A stretch of DNA of 64,000 nt from Coniochaeta sp. PMI_546 (taxonomy: Eukaryota; Ascomycota; Sordariomycetes; Coniochaetales; Coniochaetaceae): assembly GCA_021432605.1 (NCBI GenBank), contig MU271145.1, positions 3,100,001-3,164,000 of the forward strand, written 5' to 3'. The notes under the pieces are model-generated. The model worked only from the letters and a program-made list of their open reading frames with translations. It was not told the DNA's origin and searched no databases. This document shows, one piece after another, positions 1 through 10,589 of the stretch. How positions within the stretch are numbered: position 1 is the stretch's first letter; each line of letters begins with the position of its first letter. The position numbers and the translations under genes are program-made.

Positions 1-123
1 CCAATACTATCCCTCCTAGCATCTAGAATACTATCTCGTCGTCATCTCTACATAGATTTTTCATACTTTTCCTCCTTTTCAACCCTTTAAGCACAGTTAC
101 ATACTCCTATAAGAGACTGTCTA

Positions 124-1040
124 ATGCGAAGCGGTGTACGGTGTGCCGGTCTCTTCTTAACCAGAAGTGCTGACCATCCTATCGCTCTCATTCGTCCATT
201 TATCACATATTCCGTAGACCCAACCGCGCGGAAACCGAGAGCCTATAGCCCAACTCGCAAGCTCACCTTCTGTCCAAGCGCAAGGAGTTTTTCTATGATG
301 TCGTCTGCGGATCAAGCACAGCCGGACAAGGCATCGACCCCCGCAAGTGCGGAGGCACCGGTGGCAGAAACGGCGGGTTCATCCACGGCTGCCAAGTCGC
401 AGCCGGAGCTACCGCCGTTGTCTCCGCAAGAATTCCGGGCATACAATCGCCTGGCCGAAACGATGGACTACTTTGTACGTTCACTACTCTCCTAAAATCA
501 CACCAACGCTAGGAGACGACTAATTCTTGTTCTCTCGTCTCAGCACGACCACTTCCGCAAGAGCTGGAAACTGCTATACACAGCGGCCAGCACCGGCAAG
601 CGGCCAGCAGGCATGACGTTAAGACAATTCATCGACGAAGGTCTGTTCTTCCTTGCCTTTCACTGACAAACCCCCATATTGATTCCCTACCAGGTATATC
701 CTTAGTCCGCTACCTAGAGACCCATCATGGCATAGAGGAGAGCTACTTCTTCCCCCTTCTCGCCAAAAAGATGCCCGAGTTTCGGCCAGGCAAGGGCAAC
801 GGGGCCGCTGAGCTGCTGCAACAACATAAACAGATCCACGCTGGCATGGATGTCTTCGAGGAGTATCTACGCAAGTGCCGCAGCGGCGAGACGGAGCTGG
901 AGCTGTCGGTGATGAAGGAGAAGATGGATATGTGGGGGGACGTGCTGCTGAAGCATCTCGACCAGGAGGTCAAGACACTGGGGGCGGAGAATATGAGGCG
1001 GTATTGGACTATTGCGGAGGTTAGGGCGATGCCCATCTGA
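124..1040 (+). CDS. Hemerythrin-like (HHE cation-binding) domain protein
   Basis: Three exons, 124-474, 544-640 and 694-1040, phases kept, 264 aa. The family is a four-helix bundle that binds a di-iron or other metal centre through His and Glu/Asp. Seen here: H118-D-H120, H160-H161 with E164, H194 and H198, and H237 with E241, the expected order for an HHE domain. The domain starts exactly at the first splice junction. Two in-frame starts compete. ATG 124 gives 57 extra residues rich in Arg, with an RSF/S motif (residues 54-57) like a mitochondrial processing site; ATG 295 or 298 gives a 207 or 206 aa protein with a low-complexity Ala/Pro/Ser leader. Exact role (oxygen, iron or NO handling) cannot be read from the sequence. 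Family assignment is firm; start and localisation are not. Confidence 0.8.
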
Positions 1041-1376
1041 TGCGAATGGTTTATTGTCCGGCTAGCAAGGAGGAGTGTGGCCGTAGTTCTGAGCACGTGC
1101 ATCAGGAACGCTTACGCCGAGTTGTTGAGTGAGGCTTTAGGAGTCTCGTGTTTAGTGATAGCAGATTTAGGTACCTATCTCCCTGACTACAAGTTCCAAG
1201 GCAATATCTCCAGTCTTTTCACACAGACGATCCATTTGCCGCAAGCACGGTCCAAGTGTCCTTCACCAATATATGGGGTATCATGGCCAATCTTACGCAG
1301 ACTCCGGGGATGCCAGCACAAGACACTATTCTCCTTCGGCCAGACCATGCCCAGAAGCATTCATGCACAAGGCGAA
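1041..1376. other. Convergent intergenic spacer
   Basis: 336 bp between the stop codons of the hemerythrin-like gene and the Cys/His protein gene. It should hold both 3' UTRs. I see no further gene, repeat or RNA. Confidence 0.6.
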
Positions 1377-3051
1377 TTAAACCTGCGTAACAATATCAAC
1401 CATACGAGCCTCCTCCGCCTCCTCTCTAACAGCAATACCACCAGGCACATACGGAGGGTTGCTACCGAAACGATGGCACTGCTCCTGATCGGCTGCCTCG
1501 AAGCCTGCCATGATCTCCTCGGTGAAGAACAGCTCTTCCTCAAACGTAGGACCAGGAAGCGGAACCTTGGAAGCCGCCTCGATGATAGCTCCCATCTGTT
1601 GAAATACAGCCGTCTCATAGAACTCAACCGGGGGTGAAGCCATAATGGCAACGGCGCATGGGTACTGGACGTGCTCTGCCTTCACCGCCATCGCTTCTTG
1701 AGGACGGACAATGACTCTGCCAGATGTTTCAAGGTAGGCGCGTAATGTGCCGTGTGAGGCGCATCGACGCAGAGTTGTGCGTGAGAGAGGTAGGGCCGGA
1801 GGTAACTCCTCGGGTTCTTCGTCGAAGGCCGAGTCAGAGTAGGCGCTGCTATCATCGTCGGTCGTAGTCCAGTCAGAGTCATCATCGGGGTTGTATTCGT
1901 TGTTGTTGTACTGGATAATTTGCATCGCAGGCTCATCGTCAGAATGTGTCAGATCAATGATCGGCCGAGGCCGCCGAGGCTGTGATACATACTGTCAGCA
2001 TATATATCGCGAAACATAAACAACTTGTTCTAAAACTCACCAGAGGAACAGCCCGATAACCAATCTTGCTCACGACAGAGGCATCGCAGATAGGACGCTG
2101 CTGCATATAATGAAAGGAGTACGCGCCAGCAACTGTGGGAGGGATATCACCGTTGACGATGCCGTCCATACTGAGCCATGTCTTCTCTGCAGCCCTACGA
2201 TAGCAGTTATGGCAGGCCTTGAACTGGCATTCTTGCTGCATGGTTGGAACCCATGGACTCTCTGCCAACTCCTCACCGTGCACTGTCTCGCACCGGCCCC
2301 TGCTGCTCAGAACCAGGGGATTTGGCTCAAAGGACGTGCTGGATCGAGCTCGTCCGCCGTTGTGCTGCGGCGACCGCATCTCTTCCTCGGCTGTCTTCCA
2401 TACCTTCAGTCACACGTTAGCAAGCAGCATCAGAGGATCGCTTACGGAGGCCAGGTCGAGGCGTACGTTCTCCCTTTGAGCCAGTAGAACGGCAATCTGG
2501 TCTGGCGTGTAGCTCTGCATCTGCTCCTGCGCCATCTCGTGGAGGACACTGTACTTGTCCTGCCGTTTGTCAGGGCCCCATTTGCCCAGCGACATCTGCT
2601 CAGCGAACTGGGCACCAATCTCGTCAAAGGCGACCTCAATCCCATTGTCAATATCATATCCTTTTACGACACTATACTTGCCTGTGGGTCGTGCCAGACT
2701 CACTTTAAAACCGTGGCGCTTCATGTCGTCCAAAATCAGTTCGCGTTGCTCAGTGCAGCGGTAAAGCCATCCAAACTGGCCGTGGCGATTGCAACGCTCG
2801 CAGCGGAAGCCCACATGGTATATACGGGTCATGGTGATGTGGCCGCATCTTGGGCGGAAAGGTACGTAGGTGCTGAAGGCTGATGTTGGAATAGGCAATG
2901 ACGCCTGATCAACGGGGCGAGGAACTGGTACCGCATGTGAGGGCCTTGGAGCCCCGGGTAAGGTTGCCTCTGGTGGTGGAGCGTCGCACATAGTGTCGAC
3001 AATGTGGCGGCCCCTGGAGGGATAGGCGGCCGGTGGTGCCTCGCTTGACAT
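1377..3051 (-). CDS. Unassigned Cys/His protein with a SUMO-interacting-type motif
   Basis: Three exons, 3051-2446, 2403-2041 and 1979-1377, all phase 0, 523 aa. Introns have good signals (GTAAGC with CTAAC branch; GTGAGT). The first ATG of the open frame is at 3051 (MSSEAPP...); upstream in-frame codons have no ATG. I do not recognise a named family. Visible parts: Pro-rich N-terminus; a putative zinc-binding cluster C69-x-H71, C84-x2-C87, H90, C99; a second Cys group C261, C266, C269; and, at the start of exon 3, P-I-I-D-L-T-H-S-D-D-E (residues 329-339), a textbook SUMO-interacting core (I-I-D-L-T followed by acids). A very acidic Asp/Ser stretch follows. The combination suggests a nuclear adaptor or SUMO-linked factor, but that is inference. 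No catalytic motif seen. Confidence 0.72.
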
Positions 3052-5322
3052 CTCGAGGAGAAGAGTTGACCGAATCGAACGAAGGATTGCCGCGTGAAAA
3101 AGCTCAGCAACTTCATAGGCAAAACGGCGAGGAATCAATGGATCAAATCATGCCCAGTTAGAGGCAGAAAGGCTCGAAATGGATTGGTTCGAAAGTTTTG
3201 GTATGCATTGTTTTGAATTTGTAGGATAGCCGATTAGTGAGGTTGAGGTGAAGCTCAACGAGCAGTCACAGGTGAAGGTCAAGCCTAAAGAGGATGTTCT
3301 CGCACTATAACAAGACCGCAGTGAAGCCTCAGGTAGAGCCTTGTGAAAGCATAGCAAACAGACAAATACGATGACAAGGCCGTAGACATAGGACCTATTC
3401 AGCAGCCAGCATCGTCACCATCACAATCGTAATGACAAGCTGCCAAAATCACCGAAATAATCCTGTGGTTTTCCATGTCCTAGTTTCTGCCGAACTTCTC
3501 ACACTAGACAGATCTAAGGACCGTCAGTATGCTTATTTGGCTGAACCGACCTATGAAAATCACATTGGATAGGGGCAGACACAAAGAATAAGCATTATAC
3601 CCGAGCGAGAATAGAACGAATGCATAGGACACACAGCTCTACACAAAGTTTACTTCCACAGCCGATGACAGAACAGATAGACCAGGACGGCCGGACAATC
3701 CGGAGGATGAAATAATGACGAGCATGCCCGAACAAGCTCCTTGCTCTATCTAATTGTCCATGGCGAGCCTATCTCCTGGCCAGGCCAGACACCATATATG
3801 CCGATAACACTCGACTTTGCACCGAGCAAATGTCAGAAAGAAGCATTGCACCCTGTTCGACCATTCAACATTGCGTATTGCCCTGACAAGGGCGAGTCAG
3901 GATGGTCCTTAAGCATATCTGTCAAGTCCTATGTGTGTACCACTCAGGGACGTAGGACAAATCGCGCATATCAAACAGCATGACACAACAAAACCAAGGA
4001 GGGAATAAGCATATAAAAGAAGGAGAAGACCAAAGGCACCCGCCTCACCGATATGATCGAGCGGCTCTGAAGCAAATCCAATCTTTCGAGCCTGTGACCA
4101 CCCCTCAAGGCTGAGCTTGGATGGTACGTGGGAGACCGGAGACACGCAAGGTGCCATTAAGTACCACAGCTTCCTCTGTTTCTGGAGCTTGGATATGGCA
4201 TCCCAGGCTCCGCATTGCAAGATCCCCTTATTGCATGATAACATGACACACTGATGTCAGTCAGAGGTTCGCCATCTGTATTAGTATTGCCACTTTGTAA
4301 CCCTCAACCACAACTGGAAAGGGTGAGCAGAAACAGCGAGGAAGTCAGGACTGAGTGCTTTCCAATCACAAGCCAGTACAGACGGAAGGACACATTGAAC
4401 TTGTGATGTCTTCGTCATTTAGGCGAAGTACAGTTCTGAGTACCCATAGCGAAAAGTAGGAGTCCATGAAAATTGAACCTCTGGCGTAAGGTACGGCCAC
4501 CGAGTGGGTTATATTATCCGAGATCATTCATGGTCAGTCATGAGCAACAATAATCAGTAGGTGATGTAGGCTATCAACATAACACACGAAAGGACGCGTT
4601 GAGCTGTTGGAAAAAGCTGATACTGGTGGCTTTACCGTAGAGTCTGACTTGATGGCCTTTGGAAGCTTTGTTGACAGTGGCCCTCAGCTCGTGTGGTTCA
4701 CCGTTCTTGTTGTGGATCGTGAATGGATGCCGCGGAGGGGAAACAGACCTCGGGACAACCTACTAGCCCGTTAGATGGCCTTGCCCAGCGCTGCGTGAAC
4801 CAATCACAAGCCTTTGTGCGGATAGCTCAGGTCCCCACATCTGCTCGGAAGTTCGCTTTCCCCAGTTGGATGTCAGCCCAAGCCCCTGGTCCAATGTCGT
4901 GCAGTGGTCGCGACTGGACAACCAGGTCGCCTTCTCCCAAGTCTAAATCTCCAACCTCCTCATTGCACCTCACCTCACCTGCCACAAGAGTCCAGACGAA
5001 GTGAACTTCATCGCAAGGTAAGCATTTGCAATCCCACAAGCCGCACCCCTTCACAGACGTCCCGTCCGTGTCCGTGTCCGTGTTCAAAGTGGGTCAGGGG
5101 TGTGTCGAGAACAATCAACAAGCATTGTCTCTGTCGAGTTGCTACGGAAGCCGGAGATAGCCTCCCAGGCTGTAAACAAACCACTCGATCAACCACCACC
5201 GCCATCTTGCCCCCCTCAAGAATCGCATAATAAGCGCATACAGGATTATAGATGCAGTCGCTGATACTCAGACTACAATAGATCAGTTACACACCCGGAT
5301 GCCGATTTGAACGGCCGCCACC
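3052..5322. other. Divergent intergenic region, no gene found
   Basis: 2.27 kb between the starts of the Cys/His protein gene and the PMP22-like gene. All open frames here are short and lack splice logic or family resemblance. A short (GTCCGT)n-like tract lies near 5061-5083 upstream of the PMP22-like start, and the start itself has a strong context (GCCGCCACCATG). No tRNA-like fold recognised. Confidence 0.5.
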
Positions 5323-6325
5323 ATGTCGTCCCTCAAAATCGAGCGGGACACATTCCAGCGAGACCTTGCCGCCCCTAGCGGAGTAGCCCCGAAGGGAGGA
5401 CCGCTGCCGGGCACTAGCGGCAAGCACCCCGTCGCCGAAGCCGTCGGAACCGCTATCACCGGCGGCAAGAGCAATGCCGGAACCAAGGGTTATCTTAGGG
5501 TATGTCGTCAAACCATGCCGCCCTTAATCTGGCTGTGCCAACACTCTACAAGAAAATCTGAGCGCGGCAGGGAGAATATAATGCTGACATGATGTTCGTT
5601 GCCTCAGGCTTACATCGACCAATTGGAGTCGAACCCTCTGCGCACCAAGATGCTGACCGCCGGCTCCTTGGCCGGCGCTCAGGAACTGATTGCCTCGTGG
5701 CTAGCGAAAGACCGCAATAAGCATGGCAACTACTTCACGTCTCGAGTGCCTAAGATGGCCGCATATGGCGCCCTTGTTAGCGCTCCGCTGGGCCACTTCC
5801 TCATCTGGCTGCTGCAGAAGACTTTCAAGGGTCGTACAAGCCTCAAGGCCAAGATCCTGCAGATCCTGGTCAGCAACTTGATCGTACGTGATGCTCCACT
5901 CTCCTCTTCCTTTGGCGTTTATCAGATCACTGCTAACCAATGTTATATAGATCGCGCCTATCCAAAACAGCGTCTACCTAGTCGCCATGGCGCTCATCGC
6001 TGGTGCCCGCACCTTCCACCAGGTTCGCGCCACCGTCCGCGTCGGCTTCTGGAAGGTGATGCGCGTGAGCTGGATCGTGAGCCCCATCTGCCTCGCCTTT
6101 GCGCAAAAGTTCCTGCCCGAGGCCACGTGGGTACCCTTCTTCAACCTCGTGTCGTTTGTGATTGGCACCTACATCAACACCATCACCAAAAAGAAGCGCC
6201 TCGCCGCCCTGCGCAAGAAGCACTTCGGTGACGGCAGCTCGCGCGCCGGTGGCCCGCCTCCGCCTTCCATGTCCGGTGGAAGGCCGGAAGACTATCCTCC
6301 TCTTGGACCTAACCCACCTTACTAG
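5323..6325 (+). CDS. Mpv17/PMP22 family peroxisomal or organellar membrane protein
   Basis: Exons 5323-5499, 5608-5883 and 5951-6325, all phase 0, 275 aa. The family comprises small four-helix membrane proteins of peroxisomes and inner mitochondrial membranes (Mpv17, PMP22, yeast Sym1) thought to form or regulate channels. Four hydrophobic segments are visible: around TAGSLAGAQELIASWLA, YGALVSAPLGHFLIWLL, PIQNSVYLVAMALIAGA and WVPFFNLVSFVIGTYINT. The C-terminal family signature is recognisable in SWIVSPICLAF...TWVPFFN. The first exon (59 aa) is a Gly/Pro-rich leader lacking in minimal family members, and the tail is Pro/Gly-rich. In filamentous ascomycetes a PMP22-like member (WSC) organises Woronin body sorting; this could be that orthologue or plain Pmp22. 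A tree would decide. Confidence 0.82.
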
Positions 6326-6952
6326 ATTGGGGGCGTCTAGTGTGAAGTGACGGTTGTCAAACGGCATGTCGTGTGGGGCGGCCCTTGTGCAGCAGGCGTG
6401 AGGATGCTTGAAGACAGCTTGGCCGTCTGGCGCTGTATGTTCGAGCTACAGTTGGCCTAGACAGCAGGTGATCACTAACGGGGTTATGCTGAAGTTGGAT
6501 ATCCCGAGGACGGTAGTGCGGAGTTCGCTTGTGTATAATCTCTCTTGTTACGTTATTGTGATGCCAAGTTTCTTTGTTTCCTGATATGGTAGACAGTAGA
6601 TTGCTCTCGGGTTTCGACAACTCCACGCCAATGAGCCTTGGTCGCCATCCCCTCTCATACTTGACTCCCTGTTATTAGCCATACCGTACGTGTCTGGAAG
6701 AATTCCGCGACTTTGCATCCCAATTTGCTCATTAGCGGGTTTTGTGCATTTGACGTCCAGACCTCTCCAGATAGGAATCACTTTGATATCATCCTGAACC
6801 CCACGCTAGTTATGATAATGAAGCTTAGACTCAATACCGCCTAGCAGGAGGTATGGTAACAAGCCAGGAAGCCCACAACGAGAAGGGTGGATAATTGAGA
6901 CAGGCTAATAAGTGCTAGAACCAGAAGACCAAAGATAAAATAAAAAAAAGTC
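6326..6952. other. Spacer between PMP22-like gene and 5S rRNA
   Basis: About 0.6 kb containing the 3' UTR of the PMP22-like gene and, from 6942 on, the A-runs that serve as T-runs downstream of the 5S gene on the minus strand. Nothing else recognised. Confidence 0.5.
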
Positions 6953-6957
6953 AAAAA
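6942..6957 (-). terminator. RNA polymerase III terminator of the 5S gene
   Basis: On the minus strand the 5S 3' end runs into T5 (plus 6953-6957), followed 3 nt later by T8 (plus 6942-6949). T-runs of four or more on the non-template strand terminate Pol III. Confidence 0.8.
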
Positions 6958-7075
6958 CGTACAACACCAGGGATTCCCCGGTGGTCACCCACCCGAGTAC
7001 TGGTCTGGCGGTTACTGGCTTATCGATGGGAGAGCGGACGGGATCCCGAGTTTTCCAGTACCTATGGTCGTACAT
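6957..7075 (-). rRNA. 5S ribosomal RNA
   Basis: Minus-strand sequence of about 119 nt with the expected 5S landmarks in order: terminal stem GTACGACC near the 5' end pairing with GTTGTAC at the 3' end, the GGAAAACTCGGGATCCCGTC block, CCCATCGATAAGCCAG (box A/intermediate element region), and ACTCGGGTGGGTGACCACC then GGGAATCCCTGGTGTTGT. It closely resembles Neurospora-type 5S. It is a single copy between protein genes, as usual in Pezizomycotina where 5S genes are scattered rather than in the rDNA repeat. Transcribed by RNA polymerase III from internal promoter elements. End positions are uncertain by one or two bases. Confidence 0.93.
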
Positions 7076-7419
7076 GGTAGAACTCGTGCTGTTCTGGCTG
7101 ATATCTTGCGAAAGTGCAAATACCTCTGCACAACTTGTCGTTTATTAGCCTGTAATCGGCCGCGAGGGATACATGGACAACGCCGACGCGCATTGTCAAC
7201 TTGCTTATCGAAGCGTTTGGGAATCTGCTATGCACACCTACCTCCCAGCATGGTTTCGTAATGCTTGGTAGTCGTGCTAGATACCAACGGGTCCACATCG
7301 CTAGAACCTCGCGGCGCGGTGCTTAAGCGTGAGGGGCATTTACTGCTGGCTCAGGAGCATGAAGTCAGGTTATTCGGGTCCGTCATGGGCCGCCTGGAAC
7401 ACCCTCGCAAGGCGCAGGC
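7076..7419. other. Spacer between 5S rRNA start and VPS22 3' end
   Basis: 344 bp containing the 5' flank of the 5S gene and the VPS22 3' UTR. No other element recognised. Confidence 0.5.
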
Positions 7420-8259
7420 TTACTCCAAAGGAATGGCATCCTGTCCGGAAAGCATGAATCCAGGACTCCAATATTCCCACTCGGCACACTGTTTGTCAAC
7501 CCACAGCATGCCCTCGCCCATAAGGTCTTCTAGCGCTGTCTGAGCCCGAGGTCGAGACCACTTTAAGTTGACCATGAGCATCGAAACGCTGACATAGCCG
7601 AGCACTTGGACGGCCTCGAGGACAGCACTTTGGTCTATGTTCAGCTCCTTGGGCACAGAGCGTATATATGGCTTGCTGCCGACCTTGATGACAGAGTATG
7701 AAGATCCAAGGGGTTTTAGGGTCCCAACCGCACGCAGGATATCGTCCCTGTAACATGTCAATGTCAGTTTTACTCTCTGAGGCAGTCGTATACTGGGCGA
7801 GCCCAGGACCTACTCTGTAACATCCGGCGCGCCCTCCATCCTAGACATCATAATTGCCTCTCTGACCTTCCGGACCTCAATGAGCCCGCCATTCTCCCCT
7901 CTCGTCTCACTGCACACCTCGACAACCTTGACAGCTAGCTCAAAATAAAAGTCATTCACCGACCGGCCCAACAGCTGCGCCCATATCGACCCTCCGCCTT
8001 CACGGGTGGAACTTGCAGCTAGAGGATCAACTCCGATGGCAGCGCACATACGCGCAAACTGTGCGCGGAAGGATGGGTTGGAGCGGATATCTTTTGCATG
8101 GGTTTGGGCGAACTGTTGGAGCAGCGAGCGGAAGACGGCCAACTGGGTCTCGAGCGCCGCGGCGTCTGAGGTGCGGAGGGAGGATCCGTGAGACGCATAT
8201 TGAGCGGAGGTAATACGGCTGCGGTCAAAGGCTGCTAGGCCTACGCCTTTGCGAGACAT
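7420..8259 (-). CDS. VPS22: ESCRT-II complex subunit VPS22 (SNF8)
   Basis: Two exons, 8259-7814 and 7747-7420, split codon GA|G, giving 257 aa, the usual size for Vps22/SNF8/EAP30. With two Vps25 and one Vps36 it forms the Y-shaped ESCRT-II that acts on endosomes, recognising ubiquitinated cargo downstream of ESCRT-I and seeding ESCRT-III. Seen: N-terminal MSRKGVGLAAFDR, a helical segment (about 40-100) and the C-terminal tandem winged-helix region (about 150-250) with SVSMLMVNLKWSRPRAQTAL and WYWSPGF-like ending (EWEYWSPGFM). It runs divergently from RPS16, 363 bp away. Confidence 0.92.
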
Positions 8260-8622
8260 TTCGGGTGTCGAAGTCTATGGCATTTACGAAGAGATGATGT
8301 AGATGAACGACCGGAGGTTATCCGGGTGTCGGCCAAGCTTCCCAGGGAGTTACACCAAGCGGGTCCAGCAGTCGAGGTACGAGACCGAGCGATAAGATAA
8401 GGCTCAACACGCTAGCTCTCACGTGCTTCTGCACAGGACCCACCCCGCTCACATTCCCTCCAATGAAATTACCGCAGCGAACTCAAAGGGCACAAACCCT
8501 CAATCAAGCAAAAATTCGGATCCCGAACCAGCAAAACTTTCGAAACGACAATCAACGACTCCAAGCGAAGGCCGACCGGTTGCGATCTCTCCACCCTCGT
8601 CAACAACACACCACTCGCGACC
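8260..8622. promoter_or_regulatory. Shared divergent promoter of VPS22 and RPS16
   Basis: 363 bp separate the two divergent ATGs, so it must contain both promoters and 5' UTRs. Pyrimidine-rich DNA precedes RPS16. No specific factor site assigned. Confidence 0.6.
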
Positions 8623-9243
8623 ATGTCTTCGACCACCCAGAGCGTTGCTTGCTTCGGCAAGAAGCGGACCGCCACCGCTGTTGCCATTGCAAAGAACGGA
8701 AAGGGCCTGAGTACGTTCTTTTCTCCATATCCGAGGGCGATCGCGGCGAGATGGGCATGATGGATGCTAACACAGTCACAGTCAAGGTTAACGGCAAGCC
8801 CCTCCACCTCGTTGAGCCTTCAGTTCTTCGATTCAAGGTCCGTGAACAATTCCGAACTCCTGGTATATGCGTGGGATGAGCACGTTTTGGGGAGCTGCAT
8901 GTCGAGGCGGCACAGAGCAACGGCAGGGGACTGACTTCTATCCGAATCGCAGGTCTACGAGCCTCTCCTCGTCGTTGGTGTTGACAAGTTCGCCGAGATC
9001 GACATCCGCGTTCGCGTCAGCGGTGGTGGCCACACCTCGCAGATCTACGCCGTCCGCCAGGCCATCGCCAAGGCCCTGGTCGCCTACTACCAGAAATACG
9101 TCGACGAGCACAGCAAGAACACCCTCAAGCAGGCCCTGACCCAGTACGACCGCACTCTCCTCGTTGCCGACAACCGTCGCTGCGAGCCCAAGAAGTTCGG
9201 TGGTAAGGGCGCTCGCTCTCGCTTCCAGAAGTCTTACCGTTAA
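8623..9243 (+). CDS. RPS16: 40S ribosomal protein S16 (uS9)
   Basis: Exons 8623-8710, 8782-8837 and 8953-9243 give 144 aa, the eukaryotic S16 length. uS9 lies in the small-subunit head, its C-terminal tail reaching the P-site tRNA. Family blocks are present: [50 protein letters not shown] and the invariant C-terminal tail [11 protein letters not shown]. Intron 1 has a GCTAAC branch point at about 8765-8770. Intron 2 uses a weaker GTCCGT donor. The stop is followed after about 35 nt by a GA tract. Confidence 0.97.
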
Positions 9244-10589
9244 ACGGTACGAGAAAGGAGGACGGAACTGGTGCTTGGAGAGAGAGAGAGAGAGAGGAGA
9301 GCGAGGCTGGCTCGTTTCCAGACTACAGATTTCGGTCTCGGGATGGCCAATGCTTGCTTGGGTCAATGGACACTGGTTGTGGTAGTCCGACCGAACCGGT
9401 GTATGAAGTGACTTGTCCGTTTTGGGGGTTGCGGCCTTTCCAAGACGGCGGAGGGCGTCCTGCTTTTTCGTTGACGGTCTGGGAGTCAAAAGAGGATTAC
9501 TTTAACACGACGGAAAGGAAAGGCTCTCATAGTTTGCTGCATTTGCATGGCATTTGTGAAGGGAATGGCAAACGAACATTGACTGGACTCTGATCCTGCG
9601 ATGACCGCCCCTCTTTGATGCCTGGTGTTCTGTGCTTGGGGCAGTAGGGTCTCCTGGCATGTCCCAGGTCTTTACAGCTGCTTCTGCTTCTGCATATGCG
9701 TGTATTTTGTGATGCCAAAGTGACCACCAGCGCCTCTTGTGACGCACATTCTGTTACCCAATCAGCAATGCCATTATTTCTTTCTCCCTTCATGCAAGCC
9801 GTCTTCGCTCTTATCCTGCATGTGGTTCTGGTTGTCCGAGTGACGACGTCTTGTTTTTGGTGGTAATCGAATACTTGATCCTCAGATACTAGGTATTATA
9901 CATTGTACATTGACTACATGTCGTTGTTCAAAGTGCCCCGTGATGTGGTCTGGAATATCTCATCATTCTGTTTTGGGTGGTTATCATCATCTATTGTCTG
10001 AGGTCCTGCTGGACACAGCAGAGTCTCTAACACCTATTATCATCTAGTATTAGGATTAGTGTAATAAAACATCTCGTTTCCTGAGACACACGATCCTAAC
10101 CCTTTGTGTTTCCTGCAATAGTAGCAAGCATCTCACCAATCTGCCTTGTGTCGCTTTTCCCTCTCCCCTAACGCCTGTTCCCCGGTATTGAAGACCCCTT
10201 GACAACTTCGATGCTAAACTACATCATGGCATGGTATTAACCAAGACACGAGCACCATATTACCCCCTCCTTGCCACAATTCTTGTACCCAGTCTTCGGC
10301 TGGTTCCGACTGATGCCCTCTTATCTCCGTCGACAAGAATGGCCTCCGAAGCTCCTCCGGTCGTTGTATGGTACAAATCAGACCAACACCACACTGACCT
10401 CTCGCACCTGCCGGTCAGAGCAATAACGATAATGTCGACGTGTAGGTCCCTTCCCCTCGACGAAAGAGACTCTCCGCGATCCTTCGACTGTATGGTAAGA
10501 AACAAACACAAATACCACACAACATGCTGTGCCTCCAAAGTTGCCGTTCCAGTCGGGGTAAACATAGCCATAACACGTCACCCTTATAT
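9244..10589. other. Convergent intergenic region RPS16/AAR2
   Basis: 1.35 kb between two stop codons. Apart from the GA tract near the left end I find only short frames without family resemblance. Confidence 0.5.
9278..9296. repeat. (GA)n microsatellite
   Basis: Uninterrupted GA dinucleotide run of 19 nt in the 3' UTR of RPS16, about 35 nt after the stop codon. Confidence 0.9.

Noticed and set aside
3052-3138. Extension of the Cys/His protein to 3138
   Set aside because: The frame opens with TTG; first ATG is 3051.
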